DNA of 64,000 nt from Neelides folsomi (taxonomy: Eukaryota > Arthropoda > Collembola > Neelipleona > Neelidae), in the NCBI GenBank assembly GCA_034687125.1, contig JAQGBZ010000043.1, positions 213,373 to 277,372 on the forward strand, read 5' to 3'. Position numbers and translations under genes: made by a program. A model generated the notes under the pieces. That model had not been told where the DNA came from. It saw nothing but the letters and a program-made list of their open reading frames with translations, and did no database searches. Of this stretch, positions 37,927 through 48,261 are shown piece by piece; position 1 is the stretch's first letter; each line of letters opens with the position of its first letter.

Positions 37927-39800
37927 ATGGTGAAAGAAACAAAATATTATGACATCCTCGATGTAAAACCTAGTTGTACCAACGACGAACTTAAAAAAGC
38001 CTATCGGAAACTAGCTCTCAAATATCATCCTGATAAAAATCCAAATGAAGGCGAGAGGGTAAAGTTCAATACAAATTGACAAATAAATATTTTCATATTT
38101 ATAGTTTTAGTTTAGTTCTTGTAATAAATAACTTGAAATAACTACTTACAATCGAATATAATGTATTCCAAATAATTTTAAGAATTTCTAAACTCAATTT
38201 GTTTTCTTTTATAGTTTAAGCTGATTTCTCAAGCGTATGAAACCCTTTCGGATCCTGACAAACGCCGGGTTTACGATGACGGTGGAGAAGAAGCCATCAA
38301 AGGAGGAGGAACTGGAGGTCCCGGTTTCAGTTCGCCGATGGACATTTTCGAAATGTTTTTCGGTGGTGGTGGTTTTGGCGGAGGTCAAAGGGCAAGAGCT
38401 GAACGAAGAGCCAAGAACGTGGTCCATCAACTCAGCGTAACTCTTGAAGATATTTATAACGGAACTACGAGAAAATTGGCTGTTCATAAAAACGTCATTT
38501 GTGACAAATGCAGCGGTAAGAATCAATCAATCAAATCAAATTTTAATTTATAAACCTTAATGTTTAATCTTTAATGTTTGGAGTTTATATTAAATAACTA
38601 ATTAATTTTTAACTAGGTACTGGAAGTAAGAGCGGAAAGCCTCCAGAGAAATGCTCAACATGCAAAGGAAACGGAGTTGTATTCCGGGTTCAGCAACTTG
38701 GCCCAGGAATGATTCAGCATATTCAAACACATTGCCATGATTGCAATGGATCAGGGGAAAGGGTAAATCCTTCTGATCGATGCAAACAATGTAGTGGGAA
38801 GAAGATCATCAAGGATCGGAAACTTGTTCAGATTCATGTCGAACGTGGTATGGAAGATGGAGAAAAAATTACTCTTCATGGAGAAGGAGACCAAGAACCT
38901 GGTGTACAGCCTGGTGACATTATTATTGTCATAGACGAAAAGCCTCATCCCATATACAAGTATGACCATTTATAGAAAGATTAAAAATTAGCATTAATTA
39001 TATTTCATTATTTTATTGATTAAAACTTTGATTATAAATCAATTAAAAAATCAACCATTTTAATTAATCTTTTTCTCAGGCGGGCAAATAACGATTTGGT
39101 GATGACAATGGAATTAGAACTCGTTGAGGCTCTTTGTGGTTTTCAGAAAACGATTGAAACACTCGACCAAAGAACTCTTCTCATTACAGCTATTCCAGGG
39201 GAAGTCATTAAGCCAGGAGAAGTCAAGTGTATTTTAAACGAAGGGATGCCAATTCAAAGAAATCCTATGGACAAAGGAAAGCTCATTGTTCAAATCGATG
39301 TGAAATTTCCAAAAACTATTCCAGCAGAATTGGCTCTTAAAATCGAAGAATGTCTCCCGCCAAGGTATTTGTGCCCTACTCACTCATTTACAAGTCAGAC
39401 TTGAATAGAAGACAGGATTTTAAATTATTTCTAACATTCATTTGCCAAGGATTGATATAAGACTAAGTTCGAGTAATTATATAAGTAATAAATGTATTTA
39501 CCAATTGATTTAATCGGTCCATTTACAACTTATTGAAATGTTGAAACTTTTAAATTCACCAACCATTATTTATTTATTATACTTTAGTAATGAAATAATT
39601 ATATAGTTAAAAAAATTTCTAATGAAAGTTAAAGTATTTTGTATTTTATTAATTATTATAGAACTGAGATAATGGTTCCAGACGACGCCGAAGAAGTAGT
39701 TTTGAGAGACTTTGATCCAAAAGCTCATGGTCAGAGACGAGGAAATTACTATGATGAAGATGAGCCAAGGAGTTCTGGAGTTCAATGCCAATCACATTAG
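37927..39800 (+). CDS. Type I Hsp40 co-chaperone (DnaJ homologue subfamily A, cytosolic)
   Basis: Five exons, 37927-38058, 38215-38515, 38617-38959, 39080-39364 and 39662-39800, give 1200 bases, 399 residues, the usual DNAJA1/2 length. The J domain holds the HPD motif (34-36) that stimulates Hsp70 ATPase. A glycine-rich linker follows. Four cysteine repeats (140-147, 157-164, 184-191, 200-207) match CxxCxGxG except the last, CKQCSGKK, which is normal for this eukaryotic subfamily. The substrate-binding C-terminal domains follow. The protein ends GVQCQSH, the position of the farnesylated CaaX box in DNAJA1/DNAJA2; here the last residue is H. Predicted role: delivery of unfolded clients to Hsc70 in cytosol and nucleus. 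The closest named insect relative is likely Droj2. A heat-shock element lies upstream. Confidence 0.95.
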
Positions 39801-40137
39801 AACTTACTAACCTATTCGAACAATTATGATTACAGTTGTTATATAGCATAAGATCAAGTATTTCCATAAACTATTCATAAATAATCCAATTTCATTGACA
39901 ATGTGTAAATCTGTTGTATAATAAAAAATTTATTTCTAAAAGCCTAAAACTAAAGGACTTTTCTCATTTAATCGTTTTAGTATAACTTTACATTCGATTT
40001 TAAAATGGGTAGACTAGATGGTAGTTTAAATATTTATTACCTATTTATCAGAAAACATTGCTCCGAAGAAACTTAAATACTATTTATATGATTTTTGAAC
40101 TTAGCTATTATTTAATTGTATTTAACCCGAGAGAGAT

Positions 40138-40619
40138 TCATGCTTTTCTTTCGTTTGGAACAACAACAAGAAACACTACAAGCATAGCTATTCCAAAGGC
40201 AACAAAGATAACTCCACCACAGATAGGGAGAATTACTCCACTAGCTATGCAGCATTTCATTCCTTCCATATTTTGTTTTCTTTGTTCTCGCACGGCTTCA
40301 GTTTCAATCATTGGTGGCTGAACCGTGGCGTTCAACGTCCCTCCCATTTGTCCAGATCCTGCTCCATAACCTTGTCCATGTTGAGGATGTTGTTGGTGTC
40401 CAGACACAGTTCCATGTCCTGTTCCTGAATGTCCATCTTTATGTTTGTGGTGTTCGTCTTCTTCGTACTTTAAGAACGTAAATTTTTTTTCATATTACGT
40501 ACCTTGTAATTGTAAATAAATAAATTAATATTTTTATATTTATAATTTTTACATTTTTTGACTATATTATTTACATTTTGATCTACGGGATATATTTCCG
40601 AACCACCATAAAGTCGCAT
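40138..40619 (-). CDS. Small single-pass membrane protein, family not recognised
   Basis: Two exons on the minus strand, 40575-40619 and 40138-40467, encode 124 residues. The start ATG begins MRLYGGSEIYPVDQN, and the intron (donor GTAAAT, acceptor TTAAAG) keeps frame. The N-terminal half is hydrophilic and rich in H, G and Q, with no signal peptide. The core motif is GQMGGTLN followed by QPPMIETE and a charged EQRKQNMEG stretch. After two cysteines (KCC, possible palmitoylation) comes one hydrophobic segment at about residues 90-118, then a short basic tail, PNERKA. It converges on the DnaJ gene 337 bases away. Two decayed sequences with the same core motif lie just upstream in the same orientation. 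Function unknown. Confidence 0.65.
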
Positions 40620-40724
40620 TTTGAAAAAATGATACGATTAGCACACTGAAGGTTATTTTATATAATTTATTTATTTGAATATATAAATATTCACTTTATT
40701 TTTCTTGTGTACAATGGCGCAGAT

Positions 40725-41040
40725 TTATTTCCTAGTCACTAGCCAAATTATGATAACAACACCAACCAACATGGAATACAATATTTTGCATAAGATACAA
40801 TAGAAAACAATAGTTTGAGAGGATTTTTGATCACCCGCGCATAATCCCTTGCATGTTTTCTTTTCGTTTTTGTCGCTGTTCTTCAGTTTCAATAATTGGC
40901 GGTTGATCGGATTGACCCATTTCGTTCCACGTTCCTCCCATTTGTTCAAATCCTGTTCCATTACTTTGTTCGAATGGTGATGATCCACCAAACTCAGATC
41001 CATATTGTTGACCAAATCCTGACCTAAATGATGACCAAGT
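40725..41040 (-). pseudogene. Frameshifted relative of the small membrane protein
   Basis: One frame reads FEQMGGTWN, then QPPIIETEEQRQKRKENMQG, clearly matching the intact gene at 40138-40619, and stops just after IMRG. The hydrophobic segment (CILCKILYSMLVGVVIIIW) continues in a different frame. A small insertion or deletion near 40830 would explain this. It may instead be a gene whose product lacks the anchor, but loss of the membrane segment exactly at a frame break favours a pseudogene. Confidence 0.6.
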
Positions 41041-41484
41041 TTCATGTCTATTTTAGCGATAAGACTTATATTTATTTTATAAACCAAATAAATTGATTGG
41101 CTGCGCCCACCTCGTATAATCTTGCCCTAAAATCTTTAAGTCACATAAGTTTATTACCATAAAACGAAAGATAATCCAAATCTTAAAACAGAATGTTTAT
41201 TGTAACACATACAACATTTCAGTTTGCTGGTTTTGACAATGATGTATACAGTGGAAATATTTATATGCTTCACACGATTTGTATTTCATAATTCATAATA
41301 AAACAATAAATATTATTTTTCTTAAATTAATTATCTTAATACATATTTACTATAATCTTTTTCTTTACTATACTTTCTTCATTAACAATTTTTATTCAGT
41401 TGTCCATTCTATTCTAATAATTACTTATTTATTTTTCCATTTAAGCTAAGAAATTGTCATACTTTTGCTAAGAAGCTGCTTATC

Positions 41485-41603
41485 AATGCTGGCGGTTGTC
41501 ACACAACGTTCCAAGTCCCACCCATTTGTCCATAACCTGGTCCATAACCTGGTCCTGCTTGTCCATATGGTTGTGGTTGGCCATAACCAGCTCCATTGTA
41601 AGG
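41485..41603 (-). pseudogene. Fragment of a third copy of the small membrane protein family
   Basis: Read on the minus strand, a G-, Y- and P-rich stretch leads into GYGQMGGTWNVV, then a stop codon, then QPPALI. The GQMGGTWN-QPP core is shared with both neighbours. No membrane segment follows. It is a fragment or a badly decayed copy. Confidence 0.55.
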
Positions 41604-42108
41604 TAAAATAAAAATATACTTAAAATATTTATATCTAAATTCATTATATTTGTAATAAAAAATTGAAATCTTGCATTATTGAATAATTTTTATTATTCTC
41701 GTATTGGTCACAGAGTAGTATCATATATTCAAGTAATTAATTATAAGGCAAATTAAAGCGTTTTCACAAAATAAATTTATATCATATTAATTAATGCGCA
41801 GATTTTCGATTTGCGATAAGTTGACCAATTTGAGACTTCGTTTTCCCATTGTGGAATTCTTTTTTTATTTTGGAATGAATTCATGAAGTTTCGCATTTCT
41901 TCCACGGTGATGAATTTCAATATGATGAAGATGAATGAGGAATTTGTTCAATTCTTCATCATTCCGAATTTCCTTTGGAGTCTAAATTGAGATAAACTTA
42001 ATTTTTTTTCTTAATTGTAAAAAATAAATACTATTGAAGAGCATTGTGAAATTGTGATTTAAACTGATCTTATAAATAAATATAAATTGAAATAAATGTA
42101 TTTAATTA

Positions 42109-43570
42109 TCAATTAAAATTTACTGGAAAAACGAAGTTTCCCGGTTTATCAACAATTTCTTGAATTCTTTTGGCATTTTTGTCGCAGTATTCAGCAAATC
42201 CTTTCCCTTCAATTTGTGCAGCTTCAAAAGGCCCACTGAAAAGATAATAAGGAGCCATTCCTTCTCGAGCAACAAAGTCAATTTCAGGAATTGTGAGAAT
42301 TCCTTCTTTGTAATACTGCCAGGCTTGATACATCATAACGGCACTAAACATTCAAAAATTAAGATTCTCTATTTACAAATACACATTAACCAACCAAACA
42401 TCTGATAAACTTAATAAAGATAAAGGTTTTAATTTAATCATATTTAAATTAATTCAATGGCTGAATTACTGAAATCGTTCAATAGCTGAACCAAGTTGGT
42501 TTTTCATGTGGATGATCGGCTTCTTTTGCATTGACTCAAGCCATTGCTTTACTTTGTTAATGCTGGCTTTGGCCGTTTCTGGTCCAGGGATGACTTCAAC
42601 AACTTGGTTGTAGTAAACTGGTTCAACCTAATCAACAATTAATTTATAATTATAAATTAATTATAGTACTAGTACTAGTACTTAGCTTTCTATGCATCTT
42701 TATTTAATTGGTATGAGTACTTGGCTATTTTTTAGTTTTATTAATTATTAGCAAAGATTAATGAAATCAAGAGTTATTGAGTCTAATGAAAAGAACAATT
42801 GGACTTGCGGCTTGAATGAGTAAGCAATTTTTGGTTTTGAAAGCTTCGTTTTCAGGTGTTGAAGTGAGAGCCGCAATATCAAAGCTCGTCGTTGTAGATC
42901 CCAGAATCGCGCTTTGATTCTTCAAATTGGTCAAAACATCCGCAACGTCCGAAATGCATTTCTGTTTTAATTCCAAGTTCTCCGGAATGCATTCGAGAAT
43001 GAAATTGGCGTCGTATAAAGCATCATTCAAGTTCTGATATCCTGCACAAAAACAAAGTTTACATTACAGCTATATTAAATTAATAAAAAATTCCATTTAA
43101 AGGTTTTACTATCTAAATATGAATTATAGTTGCAAGTGTAATATCTAGGAAAAATTTAATGAAAGAAAATACCTGTTACAAGTTTGAGTTGCTTTTTCAT
43201 TGCAATTCCTCTCAAGATGCTTTTAGGCTGATGGGCGTCCATGTCTTTTATCATATTTTGAACTTGGGTTGGGCCGAATTTGTCAATTTCCGGAATTGGA
43301 TCGTACATTCGGACAGTCATGTTTTGGGAGACTAGGAATTGGGCCCACTCCATTCCACGACGTCCGCTGAGGAATTTATCAACAATTAAGGATTTTTTAA
43401 ACATTGTAGTATAAATTGGGACAAGGATAGATTGCGAAATTCATTGTAATTATTGTAAAAGTAAAAATTAAATTTTTATTTGATTGTATAAATTACCATC
43501 CGAGAATCACAACGTTCTCTCCATCAGGAGCAGGTTTGTTCGCCGGAAGAATTTTGTTCAAGAAACCCAT
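42109..43570 (-). CDS. Lambda-crystallin/L-gulonate 3-dehydrogenase-like protein with altered active site
   Basis: Five exons on the minus strand: 43497-43570, 43173-43366, 42797-43041, 42470-42627 and 42109-42343. They total 906 bases, 301 residues, close to CRYL1 (about 319). The Rossmann NAD site reads VVILGCGRRG (GxGxxG at residues 24-29) with acidic D in RMYDP. The C-terminal helical domain ends SGPFEAAQIEGKGFAEYCD, matching CRYL1. CRYL1 oxidises L-gulonate in the cytosol (uronate cycle), and relatives oxidise 3-hydroxyacyl-CoA. The catalytic histidine of the family motif AHPxNPP is replaced by serine (AASPIVEP, residues 168-174) and the asparagine of GFxxNR by glutamate (GSAIER, E221). 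The conserved glutamate (E182) remains. The third donor site (before GTTCTT) is non-standard but restores frame and similarity. Likely NAD-binding but catalytically impaired. Confidence 0.82.
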
Positions 43571-43869
43571 GATAGATTTAAATTAAATCACTTGAAATTT
43601 AGCTAATTGTTGTTTAAATTTTTATGATGTGAATGCAATTTTAATTTTGAAATAATTCATCATCGTTATTTATTCTGCCATTAATTGGTATGGAAAATAA
43701 ATATTGACAATTTTTATTTTATTTTTAATTATTTTAAAATAAATGATCAATTTCATTTGAATTAAATATCATTAATACTACTACTACTATCTGTATAATA
43801 ATGTTTTAATTTATATAATTGAACATTTGTTATGATTACTATTAATTTTAATTTGATTTTAAAGATTGG

Positions 43870-45264
43870 TTAATTTTGTGATGGAGGAATTTCAAGATAT
43901 TCGTAAGAAACTCTCGCATTGACTTTTCCATGTCCGGCCATGTTATTTGGGAAGATTTCTTCATCAATATCTCCGCAGTTCTTTCCAGTTGGTCTTGTGG
44001 GTTGAGCTCCAAAATGCAAAGCACCCAATGCAGTTTTCTCTCCAAATCCATCTCTGAGTCCTCGGTCGAAAATCAAAGCTAAAACTCCACTTGTATGAGC
44101 CGCTCCCATTGCTCCTCCTGAGATAACTATGTAAGCTGAGTCTGAAGTATGCGAAGCGGATTTGATCAACACTGAAGGTCCCACGCAATTTGGTTTAATT
44201 CCTCCATCGCTTCCCGGGCCAGCACTTGCACCAGATGGGACAGTATTTATACTATCCATCCCAGAAGAACCAACGACATCTCTGTGTTCAGCTGGGTAAG
44301 CAACCGAACCGCAACTATCAGAAACTCCATTTGGGAAAACGGCGATAATTCCCGCGATCTTCCAAGCAGCAATTACAGTATCGTAAAAAGATCCTCCGCG
44401 ACCACCGCCCCAGGCGTTTGCAACAACATGTGGTGCATATGAAGAATTTGCATTCTCGCCGCTAGTATCAGTTGGCGCAAGCGTATATTGTCCACAAGCC
44501 ATTAGGTCACTCTGGAAACAGGAAAAACTGGTGCAGCCCTTGCACGCCATCCAGCGGGCTTCTGGTGCAATTCCGATTTCAAAATCTCCAAGGATAGTTC
44601 CGGTTATCATCGTTCCTTGACCAATGTCATCTTCAGGAGTTTGGGTTTTATCAGCTGGATCGTACCAACCATAATTTCCCAAAAATTGCTTAACGATTGA
44701 TTCGTGAGTTCCGCGAACTCCGGTCGCAATTGTTGCAACTCTTGCCCGGCTTCCATTAATTCCCAAATCCCAAACTGCAGGTGCTTCCACATTTTGAACC
44801 CCCCATTCTGGGGCCATTGGGCGGGAAGTTTCAGATTCGATAGTAGCTTCAGCCAATGATAAGACTAACTCTTGCGAAATGGATGAAATCTCATTGGAGA
44901 ATTCTTCCAAGGATGCCAAAATAACGGGAGTGGCGTGTTTAATGTAAATTTGATTGGAAACCCAAAAGCTCTCATGGGAAACTTGGAGGGAATTCAATTT
45001 TTGGAGAATGTTTTTTTGGGTTTGGAATGCGTTGAGGTTCAAGGAATCGTAAATTAAATCGAGGGTTTCAGTTCTTGAGGAAATTCTGGAAGCTTTTGAT
45101 GTAATTTCTGAAAATGTTTTTTCTGTTCCAGTTTTGAATGAAATGAAAATGGAGGCCGAGCCAGTTTCCTTTATTGATTTGAATACAGTTTCCTCAATGG
45201 GCAATTTTGCTGTGCCCAAAGATGAAAGGGAAATTAACAAAAATACTTTAATTAAATTTTCCAT
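43870..45264 (-). CDS. Secreted subtilisin-fold (S8) protein lacking the catalytic triad
   Basis: A single open frame of 464 residues. A signal peptide (residues 1 to about 19, ending LGTA) is followed by a propeptide-like region to about 150. The S8 domain begins near WGVQNVEAPAVWD and resembles bacillopeptidase F-type enzymes. The three catalytic blocks are recognisable, but every key residue is changed: Asp to Ala (IATGVRGTHE, A180), His to Gln (IGQGTMITGTI, Q216) and Ser to Ala (SGGAMGAAHTSG, A385). The oxyanion Asn (N312 in FPNG) is kept, as are cysteines and glycines of the fold. The frame is long and clean, so it looks like a conserved pseudoenzyme rather than a decaying gene. Possible roles are inhibitor, decoy or binding protein. 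It is co-oriented with the receptor gene upstream and the crystallin-like gene downstream. Confidence 0.88.
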   Translation of the reverse strand: MENLIKVFLLISLSSLGTAKLPIEETVFKSIKETGSASIFISFKTGTEKTFSEITSKASRISSRTETLDLIYDSLNLNAFQTQKNILQKLNSLQVSHESFWVSNQIYIKHATPVILASLEEFSNEISSISQELVLSLAEATIESETSRPMAPEWGVQNVEAPAVWDLGINGSRARVATIATGVRGTHESIVKQFLGNYGWYDPADKTQTPEDDIGQGTMITGTILGDFEIGIAPEARWMACKGCTSFSCFQSDLMACGQYTLAPTDTSGENANSSYAPHVVANAWGGGRGGSFYDTVIAAWKIAGIIAVFPNGVSDSCGSVAYPAEHRDVVGSSGMDSINTVPSGASAGPGSDGGIKPNCVGPSVLIKSASHTSDSAYIVISGGAMGAAHTSGVLALIFDRGLRDGFGEKTALGALHFGAQPTRPTGKNCGDIDEEIFPNNMAGHGKVNARVSYEYLEIPPSQN

Positions 45265-45955
45265 TGTGATTTATTATTAAAGACGAAATTCGATCTGAAT
45301 TTCTGTGATTGAGATAAACAATGAGGAATTTTCACAGTGGGTTTCAATTTATGTGTTATTGTGGGAAATAGTGTAATTGAAAAAGTCAGATTAATTAATT
45401 CCAATTTATTGATAAAAGGAGTGATAACTTTACCAATCGACATAACATAACACTTCAACATGTTTTTATACAAAACTAATAATAATTTATAATAGTAAAT
45501 ACATAATAGTATGATATATTTAATACAACTTTAACTTTAAGAACAATAATTACGATATTCCACATATAGATATAGCCATTAACTTTAATTAAGAGTCTTG
45601 CAATTGATTTATGTAATTATGTATTTATTGATTAGCCATGTGTACTTATCATTATCCTTCATGAATTCTAAATTTTGTTTATCAAAAATGTGCCAATAGG
45701 ATGTCAATCACAATTTAAATGAAAAAGGTCAGTTCAAAATTCAAACAATATTCATAATTATCACAATTAACTGATTCCATGTATTTACCAATCTTTATCT
45801 ATAAATATTTATATATGCATTATATACATACGTTTTATTTATTTAATTAGTTAGGAATCGGGACTGTTTTAAAAATATAGAATAACAATTATTGTATCTA
45901 TCTATCAAAATTAAATACTTATATGTACGAATAATTAACAAATAATCGATCAAAA
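45265..45955. other. AT-rich intergenic DNA
   Basis: Spacer between the subtilisin-like gene and the ionotropic receptor, holding the promoter of the former and the 3' end of the latter. No further gene or clear site is seen. Confidence 0.5.
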
Positions 45956-47851
45956 TTATGTGATGTGATACAATGCTCGTTCAATTACAAATGAAATAAA
46001 TCCCAAAATACATCCAGTCGGCAACAAAAGGAACAAAAGCCTCAAAGCTTCTAAAGTCAATCCTTTGTCATCACCTTCTTGCAAAAAATCTTTAATGCTC
46101 TGCAGCTTTTTGTAAACTTTCGTTTTCGTATTATTCCGCATTTTGACAATCCCAATTTGCTGCAAATTCCCGATTATTTCCCGCTCCCAAATCTCCGTAA
46201 TTCCTGACTCGTACAAAGCCGAAATGATTCCATAAAACGCATCAACAATAATCGAATCCTTTTGAAATCCCGTAGATAATGTTACCGTCCTCGCAGCTTC
46301 TAACGATTTAGTAAAAGAGGTAAATCTTGAACTTAATGTAAATTCCGATCCAATTGTGGGTTTAGAAAGTGCGTCCCAAAGAATACAAGATTGCTTTTTA
46401 TCAAACAAAACATTTTCTATACATTTTCTAGTATTTGAATTGTAAGTCAATCGCTGGCGGATTTTTTTAATTGATGAATCCTGCGACGACGCAATAAAGG
46501 TTGTTTCAATGGTGCCCAAAGCATTTATTGCGACTGCGTAACGGCTATCAGCTAAAGCGCGAAATGTTAGCGGAACAGTCGGAGCATGTGGAACCGCCAA
46601 ATTTGAACGTAGCTCTGATCTATATCCTGTCCAAAGAACTAAATTCCCCCAGAGCCAAACTGCACAAAAGAATCTTGCACCTTTGGGAATGAACAATTGC
46701 CCTTGTTCAGTTAACATTGAATAAGGGAGGATAATACAAGCGTAGAATTTCTTATGCCATAATTCTTTTTTCATAAAAAATAAAATCATAAAATATTGGG
46801 CTGTCGCTAGAGCGAAAAAAGTCCCAATGAAATAATACCAAACAGTTGGCGAAAGCGGCAAAATCAAACCTTGCCATTCAAATTTTGGCAGATGGCGTTG
46901 GGTGTAAAAGACTAAACCAAGCGTTGCTGAAAGACTCGCTTCATCAACTCCATAAGACCACGTAATATCCGGAGCCATTCCAATGGTCATATCAAAACCT
47001 TGTTCAGGATAATAAATGGCCGCGTACATTCCCGTCCAAGTTCCATTTTCCAATCGAGTTCCGTAGTTATAACCCGCGTTTTCCATATAAGTCGTATAAT
47101 TGAAATATCTCCCTCCTTCATTTAAAATCCGCACAAGTCTCCCGTCCATTAAATCCCCTCCATTTTCCAATTTTCTAACGGTGAATTGAAATGGAGGAAA
47201 TTCGCAGCCTTTAGCTCTAAAATGCCTTCCACGGATATTTTTCCCGATTGCTTTTCTCTCATTGCGCCATTTCATATCTTGAACTTCCATTAAATCCCCA
47301 TTGTTGTAAATGAGTGGTTCGCCTAATAAAGTCGGAGGTGAATATGGTGAAGCGACGAGAATCATTTTTTCTTTTATTTCATTTGTTAATTTTATTTTCA
47401 TAAAACTTGAATAGATTTTCGGCATTTGGAAAATGAAAATAAAAATGTCTCTTTTTCGATTCCCTTTTTCTTTCACGTCTTCTACAACTGATGAGATTTG
47501 ACTATTTGATGAGACGTAATATATTGTAATTATTTGATACAATTCTGCATTGTCTTTACGAAAACCTTTAATGAATTTCCCATGAATTGAAGGAATTAAA
47601 AATGAAGAAATTCCTTCAAATATAAATTCTTCTTCAATTGATTTTACCTTTGATGAGAAAATTCCCACGAGGCGAATTGTCATTCTATAAGGAAATTCTC
47701 CCAAAGCTGAAGAAACACATTCAGATAATTTTTCCCTAAAAACTTTTTCTTCATTTAATGATTTTTGCCTTGTCGAAATTTTAAGAGCTTTGGAATTGGA
47801 AAGCGTATTTAAAATTATTGTCCACCCAATTATGTAAAATAATTTAATCAT
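45956..47851 (-). CDS. Intronless divergent ionotropic receptor (chemosensory iGluR-like)
   Basis: A single open frame of 631 residues with a likely signal peptide (1 to about 20). A short, diverged extracellular region leads to the first ligand-binding lobe (about 214-320; LRNGT-type block at CEFPPFQFTVRKLENGG, then YYPEQGFDMTIGMAPDI). TM1 is at about 333-359, a pore segment at about 368-388 and TM2 at about 393-412. The second lobe (about 425-595) includes an RFTSFTKSLEAARTV helix block. TM3 is at about 600-624, followed by a very short cytoplasmic tail. Length and order match arthropod ionotropic receptors, ligand-gated cation channels of sensory neurons. The SYTANLAA-like motif after TM2 is replaced by RSELRSNLAVP, so it is a divergent member, and no specific Ir number can be given. 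Single-exon structure is frequent in divergent IRs. Confidence 0.9.
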   Translation of the reverse strand: MIKLFYIIGWTIILNTLSNSKALKISTRQKSLNEEKVFREKLSECVSSALGEFPYRMTIRLVGIFSSKVKSIEEEFIFEGISSFLIPSIHGKFIKGFRKDNAELYQIITIYYVSSNSQISSVVEDVKEKGNRKRDIFIFIFQMPKIYSSFMKIKLTNEIKEKMILVASPYSPPTLLGEPLIYNNGDLMEVQDMKWRNERKAIGKNIRGRHFRAKGCEFPPFQFTVRKLENGGDLMDGRLVRILNEGGRYFNYTTYMENAGYNYGTRLENGTWTGMYAAIYYPEQGFDMTIGMAPDITWSYGVDEASLSATLGLVFYTQRHLPKFEWQGLILPLSPTVWYYFIGTFFALATAQYFMILFFMKKELWHKKFYACIILPYSMLTEQGQLFIPKGARFFCAVWLWGNLVLWTGYRSELRSNLAVPHAPTVPLTFRALADSRYAVAINALGTIETTFIASSQDSSIKKIRQRLTYNSNTRKCIENVLFDKKQSCILWDALSKPTIGSEFTLSSRFTSFTKSLEAARTVTLSTGFQKDSIIVDAFYGIISALYESGITEIWEREIIGNLQQIGIVKMRNNTKTKVYKKLQSIKDFLQEGDDKGLTLEALRLLFLLLPTGCILGFISFVIERALYHIT

Positions 47852-48261
47852 AATGAAAATATATATTAAATAAATTTATAATAATACAATTGAGCTAAAA
47901 AGTAATAAATTAGATGTTTTAGATAAGAAGTATAATTAAGGATGATTGGAGATTAGATTATAATGCGTTTGCTTTGGAATAACTTTACAAAGAGAATTGT
48001 TTGTTATTTTTCCATTTCATTCAATGAGTTAATTAGACATGTCATTTACAATCCATTTCATATTATTCACATTAGGAGTAATTAAGAATGTCAAATGTTT
48101 TACTTTGAATGACAGCATCAAAACAAAATGAACATTTAACATTGAGGTTTTAATTCAGAACTAACATTAAAAAGAGACTAATATTGACAATTTTTAATTA
48201 ACATTATTTTCATTGTATTGTATATATTATTATACAATTTAATGGCAAGTTGTGTTGAAGT

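Noticed and set aside
38209-38526. Minus-strand open frame opposite the DnaJ gene
   Set aside because: It is the antisense shadow of DnaJ exon 2, whose translation matches the family throughout.
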